From an uncultured bacterium (GTDB lineage Bacteria; Bacillota_I; Bacilli_A; Acholeplasmatales; Anaeroplasmataceae), in assembly GCA_949291115.1 (NCBI GenBank), contig CASETY010000001.1:95238-159237 (forward strand): DNA of 64,000 bases, written 5' to 3'. The notes under the pieces are model-generated. The model had not been told where the DNA came from and did no database searches. It worked only from the letters and a program-made list of their open reading frames with translations. Below are positions 54,496 to 62,810 of this stretch, in pieces (position 1 is the first letter of the stretch; each line of letters begins with the position of its first letter). The translations under genes were made by a program, and so were the position numbers.

Positions 54496-56404
54496 AGATG
54501 TAATGATTTTAAGTAATAAATTTAGACAAATACAATATGATTATTGTTTATTATGCGAATTTGAACGTGCATTTATAACGAATACTTTTGTTCAGGTCCA
54601 ATTAAAAGTTATTAGTTCTGAACCAGAAATAGTAGATAAAAATAGTTATATGTTCAATGATGGTTCTCGTGATAATGTTTGTTTTATAAAATTTGATAGT
54701 TTTGATGATTTTATAGAAAAAGAATATATTGATGCAAATTTAGATGATCAATTGGATTATATTGAAGACTATTTAACAGGCAAAATAGTTGTTGTAAAGC
54801 CGTATTATTACTATAATTCTAGTCGTAATAGTTTTTATAAAAATGGTACAGTTTATGCTGTAGTAGATAATGATGTTCAAAGTAATGATTTAACAACTAT
54901 TCCTGTTATTACATCGAATACATTTGATTCTTTTTTGAAAGGTGATGCTTTTACTTTCATTAAAAAATGGTCAAAAGATTTATTGGGAACACCAAAATAT
55001 GTTTATTTTGAAAAAAGAATTTATGAAGTTAAACTAGAAATTGCTTCTGATTCAAATGATAGTGTTTGGAAATGTATTAAAGAATCAGAAATGCCTCAAT
55101 TGGGTAAATCTAAGATTCAGCTTAATGTTGATGAAGATGATACCATTGATTATTCCTCTGGATTGGGCTACGTTTTCTGTGATTTATACACGTTAAGAAA
55201 TGCCAAAGAAGTTCAAGTAGAAGTTGTAGCTGAACAAGTCGAAGAAGAGGAGTCAGCTCCTGAAGCAAGAGAAAAGAAGAAGATTGCTGATAAATTAAAT
55301 GAATTTTATGATTTTACATCAAATGTTGGTTTATATTATCAAAGAGATGATATTTATAACTTTTATACTTGTGTTAAATGTTCTCAATTAGTTATTCTAG
55401 CAGGTATGTCTGGTACTGGTAAAACGAAATTACCAGAAGAATTTGCTAAATTCTTTAATATGAGTGAAGAAAATTCTACATTACTATTTGTTCCAGTTTC
55501 ACCTTCATTTACTGAACCATCTGACATCCTAGGTTTCCTAAATCCAAACAATGGTTTATATACATCTTCAGAAACATGTTTAGTTGAGTTTTTAAAACAT
55601 GCGGAAGACCACTCTAACAAAATGCATATGATCATTTTTGATGAAATGAATTTAGCTCAAATTGAATTTTGGTTTGCTCCATTCATTTCTATATTAGAAC
55701 GTGATGTTAAAGATAGAGTACTACATCTTTATAGCGAATCACAATATTGCATAAATAAAGAAAAATATCCAGCAACAATTAATATAGGTAATAACGTTAT
55801 ATTTATAGGAACTATAAATTTAGATGAAACTACAAAAAATGTATCTGATAGATTACTTGATAGATCTTATGTTATTAATTTAAAGAAAGGCCAGTTTATT
55901 GACTATCAGGCCCAACAACAAAAATTTGTTTCTAATACAGCTACTAAACAAGATACTGACTCAACCAAAGACTTTTACGAATACTTATCTGGCGAAACTC
56001 AAAATAACTTTAGCTATATAAACACATTTAATATTAGGCAACTAGAATTCTTTGATAAATTACATTCATTATTAAATACTATTGAACCACAAAAAGGCGT
56101 TTCATTTAGAAGCGTAAAAAATATAGCAATTTACATGAAAAACAAACCAGATAACGAAGCTTTAGGTTTTTCAAATGGTATGGCCTTTGATTATGCAGTT
56201 AGACAAACCATTATGAAAAAGATTAATGGCGATATTGAAAGCATTGGTCCAGTTTTAGGAACAATTAATGAAGATAACAACATTGTAAATTCTAAATTAA
56301 TAGAATTATTTGATCAATATAGTGATATATCATCATTTGATAATTGTAAAATTGAAATCAGAGACAAAATAATTGAATTGAAGAAGTATGGATATGCAAG
56401 ATAA
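54485..56404 (+). CDS. McrB-like AAA+ ATPase/GTPase
   Basis: This 639-residue protein has an unrecognised N-terminal region (1-270, probably target recognition, closing with an acidic linker near EQVEEEESAPEAREKKK) and a McrB-type motor: Walker A LAGMSGTGKTKLP near 306, Walker B MHMIIFDEMNLAQIEFWF near 380 and the family motif FIGTINLDETTKNVSDRLLD near 440. In classical McrB the motif after GT is NTAD; the form N-x-DETT seen here is typical of the McrB relatives paired with DUF2357 proteins. ATG 54485 is preferred, nine bases after GGAGG; ATG 54476 would have no spacing. It overlaps the next gene. Confidence 0.88.
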   Translation: MEDKDVMILSNKFRQIQYDYCLLCEFERAFITNTFVQVQLKVISSEPEIVDKNSYMFNDGSRDNVCFIKFDSFDDFIEKEYIDANLDDQLDYIEDYLTGKIVVVKPYYYYNSSRNSFYKNGTVYAVVDNDVQSNDLTTIPVITSNTFDSFLKGDAFTFIKKWSKDLLGTPKYVYFEKRIYEVKLEIASDSNDSVWKCIKESEMPQLGKSKIQLNVDEDDTIDYSSGLGYVFCDLYTLRNAKEVQVEVVAEQVEEEESAPEAREKKKIADKLNEFYDFTSNVGLYYQRDDIYNFYTCVKCSQLVILAGMSGTGKTKLPEEFAKFFNMSEENSTLLFVPVSPSFTEPSDILGFLNPNNGLYTSSETCLVEFLKHAEDHSNKMHMIIFDEMNLAQIEFWFAPFISILERDVKDRVLHLYSESQYCINKEKYPATINIGNNVIFIGTINLDETTKNVSDRLLDRSYVINLKKGQFIDYQAQQQKFVSNTATKQDTDSTKDFYEYLSGETQNNFSYINTFNIRQLEFFDKLHSLLNTIEPQKGVSFRSVKNIAIYMKNKPDNEALGFSNGMAFDYAVRQTIMKKINGDIESIGPVLGTINEDNNIVNSKLIELFDQYSDISSFDNCKIEIRDKIIELKKYGYAR

Positions 56405-58160
56405 GATTATTGTTATTTATAATTTTCCTAATGGCACAAATAATCCAATTGAAATACCCATTTCTTTAATGAGTGAATTTTCTACTGATCCAATCTTTCT
56501 TTTTAGAGAGTATGAAACTATAGATATTTCTTTTAAGTCATCTGATTATATCTTACAAATCGAAGGCTATTCATATAAAATAGGCTCTAATTTTCATACT
56601 TCCGAAGATAATTCTATTTATATTCATAATGATGAAAAAATTAGAATTTCTGAAAGTGGTAATGACAACTTGACCTATAGACCTGATAGATATGTGCTTA
56701 ACATTTTAGATTCTACAGGTCTAGTTATAAAGACTGGCTATTTTAAGGTTAGTTATAATAAAGAAATGTCTGACAATGGAATGTGTAACATTATAGCTAA
56801 CATTGAAAAATTTATTAACTCTTTATCTTTAGATTTTTTTCATAAAGGTCCAGTAAATAGTTTGTTAGTCCCAACAGATCAAAGTAAATTTTTTAAATAT
56901 GAGATTTTAGAAAGAAATAAAGCTAAAATTTTAAAAAATGCTAATTTAATTTTTGAAAACATGCGTACATTTCTAAAAAAAGGAATATATCATTCATCAT
57001 ACGAGAAGAAGCAAAATTTAGATTCTATTAGAAAAAATATTTTTAAAAGAAATCAAAATATTATTTATAGCTATAGAAAAACTACTAACTATTTTACACC
57101 TGAAAACTTACTGTTGAAAAAATATCTAATGAGGATATTAAAACTTTTAAATAATTCTGAAAGCGATTTATCAAAATTAATTAGCGAAAAAAAAGTAAAT
57201 ATTGTATTAAACCAAAAGAAAAAGGAAGACGCGCAAAAAACTTTAATTTCTCTTAAAAGTAATTATTCACATTCAAATTTTGATTTTGTTAATACACAAA
57301 ATAGTATTAGAAATTTTGATAGCTTAATTATTGAAGATGAAAAATGGTTAACAAAGTTTGAAGATTGGCAAGATACATTTAATAAGGTTAAATCAGTAAT
57401 AAAAAAGGTTGTATTTTCAACAGAATTCAAGGATATTAGTTTAGAAAATCAATTATTATATTCTAACATTTTTATGTCTAAAAAAGAATATAAATTTTTC
57501 TACGATTTATATAATGGTTTAATTTCTAATTCAAGCATTAGTGATAGTAAAAATAAAAACTTTTTATTCAGTAATAAATCATCTTACAAGCTGTATGAAA
57601 TATATGGTTTTATTGTTATTGATAATATTTTTAAAGACCTTGGCTTTTCACTTGTAAACACAAATAATGATATTTTTTCATTTATGTCTGACGCTCAATT
57701 TATCTTTGAAAAAAATGATATTAAAGTAATTGTTCAATATGACCATATGTGTAGTAGGTCAACCCTAGATGTTTCAAATGAAATAGTTACAATTAATAGT
57801 AGGAATTGCAAACCTGATTATATAATATCAATTTATAAAAACGATGCTTTTGTTAATGCTATGGTGGTAGAAATAAAATATAGAAGTTTGTTTTATATGA
57901 AAACTAACGTAAAAAATATGTCTTCTGAAACAGATTCTACTTTAAATGATTATGCACAGCTAGCATATAAAGATAGCAAAGGTAAGTTACATAGGGCAGT
58001 CGTTGAACAAGTTGTTGTTTTATATCCATCAAAAGAAGAATTTATTCTTGAATCACCAAGTGGTTTAGGTAAATACATTGGCCTAAACAGTGAAATAAAT
58101 TTTAGCTTAAGTAACGGTTATAATGAATTAAAATCTATCTTGTCAAATATGATTGCTTAA
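56388..58160 (+). CDS. DUF2357-like protein with PD-(D/E)XK nuclease domain (McrC role)
   Basis: The 590-residue protein has a long N-terminal part (1-430) with beta-rich and helical segments consistent with the DUF2357 family and a C-terminal nuclease core: a Glu/Asp-rich strand IKVIVQYDHM, NCKPDYIISIYKND near 474 and AMVVEIKYRSL near 493, which gives the D ... E-x-K motif. Such proteins take the place of McrC next to McrB-like motors. It overlaps the ATPase gene by 17 bases; the next ATG (56394) is an alternative start with better spacing to GAAGAAG. It should be the cutting subunit of the system. Confidence 0.8.
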   Translation: MDMQDKIIVIYNFPNGTNNPIEIPISLMSEFSTDPIFLFREYETIDISFKSSDYILQIEGYSYKIGSNFHTSEDNSIYIHNDEKIRISESGNDNLTYRPDRYVLNILDSTGLVIKTGYFKVSYNKEMSDNGMCNIIANIEKFINSLSLDFFHKGPVNSLLVPTDQSKFFKYEILERNKAKILKNANLIFENMRTFLKKGIYHSSYEKKQNLDSIRKNIFKRNQNIIYSYRKTTNYFTPENLLLKKYLMRILKLLNNSESDLSKLISEKKVNIVLNQKKKEDAQKTLISLKSNYSHSNFDFVNTQNSIRNFDSLIIEDEKWLTKFEDWQDTFNKVKSVIKKVVFSTEFKDISLENQLLYSNIFMSKKEYKFFYDLYNGLISNSSISDSKNKNFLFSNKSSYKLYEIYGFIVIDNIFKDLGFSLVNTNNDIFSFMSDAQFIFEKNDIKVIVQYDHMCSRSTLDVSNEIVTINSRNCKPDYIISIYKNDAFVNAMVVEIKYRSLFYMKTNVKNMSSETDSTLNDYAQLAYKDSKGKLHRAVVEQVVVLYPSKEEFILESPSGLGKYIGLNSEINFSLSNGYNELKSILSNMIA

Positions 58161-58304
58161 ATGCAATAATTTACAGTTATTTAAGGTCACTTATAGATCG
58201 TAATTTATTAACTAAAGCAGTCTACAAAATTCCTTTATTTGTAGATGTTAATGTCAATATGTAAATTACCAATTTAGTTCAAATAACTTTAGCCAATTTT
58301 GGTG

Positions 58305-58682
58305 TTATTCATCTTCAATAATATCTTTTGTTCTGTAAGATCTTCCAACTATATTTATTATAAAACTATGGTGTAAGAGACGATCTAGTATCGCATTTGC
58401 TAAAACTGGATCACCAAAAGTTTCTCCCCATTTAGATAAAGATTTATTAGTTGTTATAATTGTTGAGTGTTTTTCATATCTTCTAGATATTAATTGAAAT
58501 AATAAGTTTGAAGACTCTAAGTCTAGTGGTAGAAATCCCACTTCATCAATTATTAATAACTTGTATTTGGTAAAAAATTTTAATCTTTGCTCTAATCTAT
58601 TTTCTAAATGAGCTCTTTTTAATTCTAAAACTAAATCATTGCACGAAATAAAATAGGTAGATATATAACTTAAACACGCTTG
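58305..58682 (-). pseudogene. istB: IS21-family istB remnant (C-terminal part)
   Basis: On the minus strand the frame from about 58682 to the stop at 58305 encodes the second half of IstB, the ATPase helper of IS21 transposases: LVLELKRAHLENRLEQRLKF, then LLIIDEVGFLPLDLE (Walker B), LFQLISRRYEKHSTIITTN and DRLLHHSFIINIVGRSYR. The N-terminal half with Walker A is missing: the match ends at 58682, where sequence related to another gene begins. No istA is present. It is a decayed insertion-sequence fragment and the break point coincides with the truncation of the ATPase fragment next to it. Confidence 0.88.
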
Positions 58683-59104
58683 AACTACCTTTAGAAGGGA
58701 ATAAAATAGATAATGATTTTAAGTTATATGTAGCGGATACAGGTTTATTTGTCTCAATGTTAGAAAGAGAGACGGTAGGAAATATACTTAATGGTAATTT
58801 AAAAGTCTATAAAGGTGCAATATTTGAAAATATAATTGCAGAAGCTTTAACTAAATTAGGCAAAAAGCTTTATTTCTATAGTAAATCTAGCGGTCTTGAA
58901 TTAGATTTTGTTGAAATAATTAATAATGAGCTAACTTTAGTTGAAGTAAAATCAACTAATGGAAATAGTAAATCATTAAAAGAAGTTTTAAATAATAAAA
59001 AATATAACAATGTTTCTAAAGCTGTAAAATTAATAGATGGGAATATTGGCTATATTAATAATATATATACTATACCACTTTATATGGCTTTTTTATTAAA
59101 ATAG
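58680..59104 (+). pseudogene. C-terminal fragment of AAA_14/DUF4143-type ATPase
   Basis: The frame reads without stops from about 58680 to TAG 59104. It begins with LELPLEGNKIDNDFKLYVAD and TGLFVSML, matching the C-terminal half (DUF4143 part) of the intact ATPase at 59579, and has the nuclease-like LELDFVEIINNELTLVEVKS. The N-terminal ATPase half is absent, replaced by the istB remnant. A 115-residue product could start at ATG 58757, but no ribosome site is seen, so it is most likely a pseudogene. Confidence 0.8.
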
Positions 59105-59158
59105 ATTAGATAAGAGAAATTTCTAATTAACATTTAGTTCATAAAGGAGATGCTCAAT

Positions 59159-59350
59159 ATGAAATTAGCAATTAGAACATTTTTAATATTTTTGGTGATT
59201 GATATTATATTATTTATAATTTCAATTACCATTCATAGTGGTAAAGACTTTGTTGTTATCTTTTTACCAGCAATATTCATTGAAACAGCTATCTATGGTA
59301 GTTTAATATTAAATGAAGTAGCTAAAATAAAAGAAGAACATAAAGAATAG
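59159..59350 (+). CDS. Small two-helix membrane protein
   Basis: The 63-residue protein has two probable transmembrane helices (TFLIFLVIDIILFIISITI and FVVIFLPAIFIETAIYGSL) and a charged tail EVAKIKEEHKE. I do not recognise a family. ATG 59159 is nine bases after AAGGAG; ATG 59150 touches the ribosome site. A decayed second copy lies at 60941-61078, in the same place relative to the intact ATPase as this gene is to the ATPase fragment, which suggests the two genes belong together. Confidence 0.65.
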   Translation: MKLAIRTFLIFLVIDIILFIISITIHSGKDFVVIFLPAIFIETAIYGSLILNEVAKIKEEHKE

Positions 59351-59460
59351 TTTACATACTTAATTAAAAACAAAGCACAAATTATAGCTTTAATAAGTCG
59401 TAATTTGTGCTTTATATCTTGTATAACTGTTTAGTGGTAATTAAATAAATTGTATTAAAA

Positions 59461-59556
59461 TGTTGCGGAAACTGCATTTTTTGGTCAAACAAGTGTTGCG
59501 GAAACTGCATTTTTTGCTTAAACAAGTATTGCGGAAATTGTAGTTCAATGTTAAAA
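59461..59556. repeat. Three tandem 33-bp repeats upstream of the ATPase gene
   Basis: Units start at 59461, 59494 and 59527. The first two are nearly identical (TTGCGGAAACTGCATTTTTT followed by about 13 bases ending CAAACAAG or TAAACAAG); the third is diverged (TTGCGGAAATTG). There are no unique spacers. They end just before the promoter region of the ATPase. Multiple short repeats with a TG start also occur at IS21-family ends, and an istB fragment is nearby, so this may be an IS end remnant or a set of operators. Confidence 0.8.
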
Positions 59557-59578
59557 TACTAGTCGGATGGTGATTAAA

Positions 59579-60916
59579 ATGTTTAGACGTAAAATTACTG
59601 AACAATTGTTAGAATGGAAAGAAAAATATAGCAGTAAATATGCATTATTGCTAGAAGGTGCTAGACGTGTCGGGAAAAGCACTATTGCTGTCAATTTTGC
59701 CAATCAAAACTATAAATCATACATTTTAATTGATTTTTCAAGTGTTTCGGCTGAAATAATTGATATTTTTAAAGATATTTCAAATTTAGACATTTTCTTT
59801 TTACGATTACAGGCATTAACATCTATAAAATTATATGAACATGAATCAGTAATTATATTTGATGAGATTCAACTTTTCCCTAAAGCTAGGCAAGCTATTA
59901 AACATTTAGTTAAAGATGGAAGATATCATTATATTGAAACAGGTTCTCTAATAAGTATTAAGAAAAATGTTAAGGATATTTTGATTCCTTCAGAGGAAAT
60001 GAAATTAAGTGTTTATCCTCTTGACTATGAAGAATTTTGCTGGGCATGCAATAAAGATTATTCTTTATATGAAACAATTCTCATGGCGCATAAATCGTTA
60101 GGAGAAGCTGTAAATAGATCTTTAATGAGAGATTTTAGAATATATATGGCAGTTGGTGGTATGCCTCAAGCCGTTGAAGCGTATTTGGAAAAAAGAACAT
60201 TTGCTGAAATTGATAAAATAAAGAAAGAAATAATTTCGTTATATAAAGATGATTTTAAAAAAATCGATTCAAGTGGTCGAATTTCTATGATTTATGATTC
60301 AATACCTAGCCAGTTAGCATTAGGCAATAAAAAATTTAGTTTAGGTAAAGCTATAAATAGAAGAATAACTACTAGAGATGAAGAATTGCTATATGATTTA
60401 CTAGATTCTAAGACAGTATTAATTTGTTATAATGTGACAGATCCAAATGTTGCTTTAAATTTAACAAAAAATATTTGCCAATATAAGTTATATTTATCTG
60501 ATATTGGATTATTCACTACAATGCTATTTAATGATAAGTCTTTAATTTCAGAAAATATTTATAATAAACTATTAAGTGATAAATTAGACAGTAATTTGGG
60601 GTATTTGTATGAAAATGCTTTAGCTCAAATAATAAAGGCAAATGGTAGAGAATTATACTATCATACTTGGTATGAGAATGGTAAAAAAAGACCATATGAA
60701 GTAGATTTTTTAGTAAGTGATAACAATAAAATCATACCAATCGAAGTTAAATCATCTAATATTAATAATCATAAATCAATTGATGAGTTTGCTAAGAAAT
60801 ACTCTTCAGTTATTTCAAGAAGAATTTTATTTTCACAAAAAGATATAAATAATGAAGGAATGTTAGAATTAATGCCTATTTATTTAGCGCCTATTATTAT
60901 AAGTAAATTTAATTAA
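59579..60916 (+). CDS. AAA_14/DUF4143-family ATPase
   Basis: The 445-residue protein has an N-terminal AAA domain with Walker A LEGARRVGKSTIA near residue 25, Walker B SVIIFDEIQLFPKARQAI and the sensor-like YIETGSLISI, and a C-terminal DUF4143 domain with KLYLSDIGLFTTM and a PD-(D/E)XK-like core RPYEVDFLVSDNN and PIEVKSS. The family is widespread in anaerobes and its function is unknown; a role in toxin-antitoxin or DNA processing has been guessed. The start is ATG 59579, four bases after GGTGAT, the spacing used at other starts here. It is the intact member of a duplicated gene pair. Confidence 0.9.
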   Translation: MFRRKITEQLLEWKEKYSSKYALLLEGARRVGKSTIAVNFANQNYKSYILIDFSSVSAEIIDIFKDISNLDIFFLRLQALTSIKLYEHESVIIFDEIQLFPKARQAIKHLVKDGRYHYIETGSLISIKKNVKDILIPSEEMKLSVYPLDYEEFCWACNKDYSLYETILMAHKSLGEAVNRSLMRDFRIYMAVGGMPQAVEAYLEKRTFAEIDKIKKEIISLYKDDFKKIDSSGRISMIYDSIPSQLALGNKKFSLGKAINRRITTRDEELLYDLLDSKTVLICYNVTDPNVALNLTKNICQYKLYLSDIGLFTTMLFNDKSLISENIYNKLLSDKLDSNLGYLYENALAQIIKANGRELYYHTWYENGKKRPYEVDFLVSDNNKIIPIEVKSSNINNHKSIDEFAKKYSSVISRRILFSQKDINNEGMLELMPIYLAPIIISKFN

Positions 60917-60940
60917 CTAATTTTAATGACATAAACTCAA

Positions 60941-61078
60941 AGTTTTTAATATTTTTGGAAACTAATATTATATTGTTCATAATCTTTGTTATTATCTTTT
61001 CCCAAGCAATACTTATTAAAATAACTATCTATGCTAGTTTAATATAAATGAATTATCTAAAATAAAAGATAAAGATTA
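60941..61078 (+). pseudogene. Decayed copy of the small membrane protein gene
   Basis: This stretch aligns with 59174-59349: identical TTTTTAATATTTTTGG at the start, then CTTTGTT-TTATCTTTT, CTATCTATG-TAGTTTAATAT and AAATAAAAGA blocks in the same order. About 27 bases are missing and several frameshifts break the frame; no start remains. It lies 24 bases after the ATPase stop, mirroring the order of the upstream pair. Confidence 0.82.
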
Positions 61079-61122
61079 ATTAATTATGGTTTTTAAACAC
61101 TAAAATATAAAAACTAAGATAA

Positions 61123-61275
61123 GTAGTAAAAAAAGAGTTAAATGCTTTTTGTGCGTTATTGGCATCAATAGTCGTATTTTCTATTAATACAATTGATAAC
61201 AAAACTTGTGGTTACACTGATTTAATCGAAAACAGTTGTTTAATAAGAAGGACTGATTATATTTGTTATGTATAA
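61123..61275 (+). other. Start-less reading frame of 50 codons in a 489-base gap
   Basis: After a TAA at 61120 the frame encodes a hydrophobic stretch (ALLASIVVFSINT) and then a Cys-containing tail ending at TAA 61275. There is no start codon or ribosome site. It looks like the remains of a membrane protein. Apart from this and the decayed copy before it, the gap 60917-61405 holds no gene. Confidence 0.35.
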
Positions 61276-61339
61276 TTAATAATATTAAGATTTTTTTGTT
61301 TCCGGCTAAAGACCGAAGGGAGTTTGTAATTTTGCACTA

Positions 61340-61372
61340 GTCAAAGCTTGACTTTATACGGGGGGGTATAAT
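61340..61372 (+). promoter_or_regulatory. Promoter region with a poly-G spacer
   Basis: TTGACT (61348-61353) and TATAAT (61367-61372) are only 13 bases apart, and the spacer contains seven G in a row (61360-61366), rare in this AT-rich DNA. The inverted repeat GTCAA-AGC-TTGAC (61340-61352) covers the -35, and TATAC/GTATA flank the G run. Changes in G number would alter spacing. Confidence 0.45.
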
Positions 61373-61405
61373 TTCTATATAAATTATAGTTAAGGGATGA
61401 TTAAA

Positions 61406-62665
61406 ATGTTTTATAGTAATGAATTAACAATGAATGCTGAAGAAGTGAAACAAAAATTTTTAGAATATGCTAAAGAATTTTTAGCACTTGAAACTTCTGA
61501 AAAAATCAAAGTCTTAAAAAATGAATGTTCTTCTTTAATGGAAATTAAAGAAAAATACCACTGGCTTCAAGATGGACTAAAAAGTGTCGTAGAAGATTTT
61601 TCAAATTGTGAATTGATTAAAAAAACAGTTGTTAGAGGAACTTTTACTGCTAATGTTATTTTAAATGTTGAAGGTATGGGTTCAGAAACCTATAAATCAG
61701 TGTCATTAGACTTACATAAGAAAACTTATAGTGATGATTACGAAGTAAGACCTTCTACAAGCTATCATAGTCAAAAAGTGGTAAGGAATTGGCTAGTGCC
61801 TTACAAAAAAGATAGATATTCTTTCTCGTTTGCAAGTGATTATAATTATATAGAGTTTAGTGAAGAAGAATTAAATATAGGTAAGGATACTATATATCTT
61901 GATAGTTTTCATGATAGATTAAAAATAAATGATTTAATCGTAGAAACTTTTGCTGACTATGATAGTGAAGAAGTGAATTTCATGAATTTTCAAGATTTTA
62001 TTAACAAAGAATTCGAAAAATCATTTACACTTCCATCATCTAATCTTTATTTAAATAATCGTTTAGTAGAATATTTATGTAAGGATAAGGTAAAGGGTGC
62101 TCGTTTAAATCATGTAGAAACAGAAATTATTGGCAAAGATGTAATGGACAGAAATGGTCATATTGAAACTGATAATAAAATAGATGTTTTATTTGATAAT
62201 TGTTACTTTGCTGTGTGTAATGGCAATAATGCAAAAATAACTTTAAAAATTATTGTTAATAAAGATAATTCAGTTAAATTTAGTATTGAAGATATGAAAA
62301 TTAATAATGTTATTTCAAATTCATATACAACTGATGATTATAGTTATAGTAGAAGTTCACGTATAGGAGTTTCTTCATCTGCAGTAAGAATTATCTCTGA
62401 TGTATTTTTAAGCATTGCCTACCCATTATTATTTATCTTAGTAGCTATTTTTGAAAAAGAATTATTAAAACGTGATTTTACCCTAAAAGCTATATTTGAA
62501 GGTTTTCCTTTATGGATAAATTTAATAATTCCAGTAGGATTTTGGGTTAGTTTAGTAAAGAGAAGATATTATGGCTGGGTATATGTTTTAGTTAAGGTAG
62601 TAGCAATTCTTTATTTAATTTTTGAATTAGTTATACTTTTAAATAGTTTTATAGGTATATTTTAA
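61406..62665 (+). CDS. Membrane protein of unknown function
   Basis: I do not recognise this 419-residue protein. The first 325 residues are soluble and acidic, with a helical start (1-70) and beta-like parts (SFSFASDYNYIEFSEEELN); the last 90 hold three transmembrane helices (about 330-352, 368-385, 391-419). With no signal peptide the large domain probably faces the cytoplasm. ATG 61406 is chosen because AAGGGATG precedes it; ATG 61397 overlaps that site. It is a single gene behind the poly-G promoter. Confidence 0.75.
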   Translation: MFYSNELTMNAEEVKQKFLEYAKEFLALETSEKIKVLKNECSSLMEIKEKYHWLQDGLKSVVEDFSNCELIKKTVVRGTFTANVILNVEGMGSETYKSVSLDLHKKTYSDDYEVRPSTSYHSQKVVRNWLVPYKKDRYSFSFASDYNYIEFSEEELNIGKDTIYLDSFHDRLKINDLIVETFADYDSEEVNFMNFQDFINKEFEKSFTLPSSNLYLNNRLVEYLCKDKVKGARLNHVETEIIGKDVMDRNGHIETDNKIDVLFDNCYFAVCNGNNAKITLKIIVNKDNSVKFSIEDMKINNVISNSYTTDDYSYSRSSRIGVSSSAVRIISDVFLSIAYPLLFILVAIFEKELLKRDFTLKAIFEGFPLWINLIIPVGFWVSLVKRRYYGWVYVLVKVVAILYLIFELVILLNSFIGIF

Positions 62666-62810
62666 ATAATGCAGTATTACCTTAAACACTTATAATTAAT
62701 AAAGTACATATAAAATATCAAAATATAAATTCATAATATTGAATAAAAGAATTGTTATGTTTTTAATAAGTGTAAGAAAACTATTTAAATAAATCCTTGG
62801 GGGTGAATTT

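Noticed and set aside
59461..59556. CRISPR array
   Set aside because: Three tandem units with a period of 33 bases leave no unique spacers, the third unit is diverged and no cas gene is nearby.
61304..61330. Riboswitch before the membrane protein gene
   Set aside because: The segment with CCGGCTAAAGACCG can form a tiny hairpin but does not match a riboswitch class I know, and it lies upstream of the predicted promoter.
52991..61405. Complete integrative island with att repeats
   Set aside because: I found no integrase and no second copy of the tmRNA 3' end in the window.
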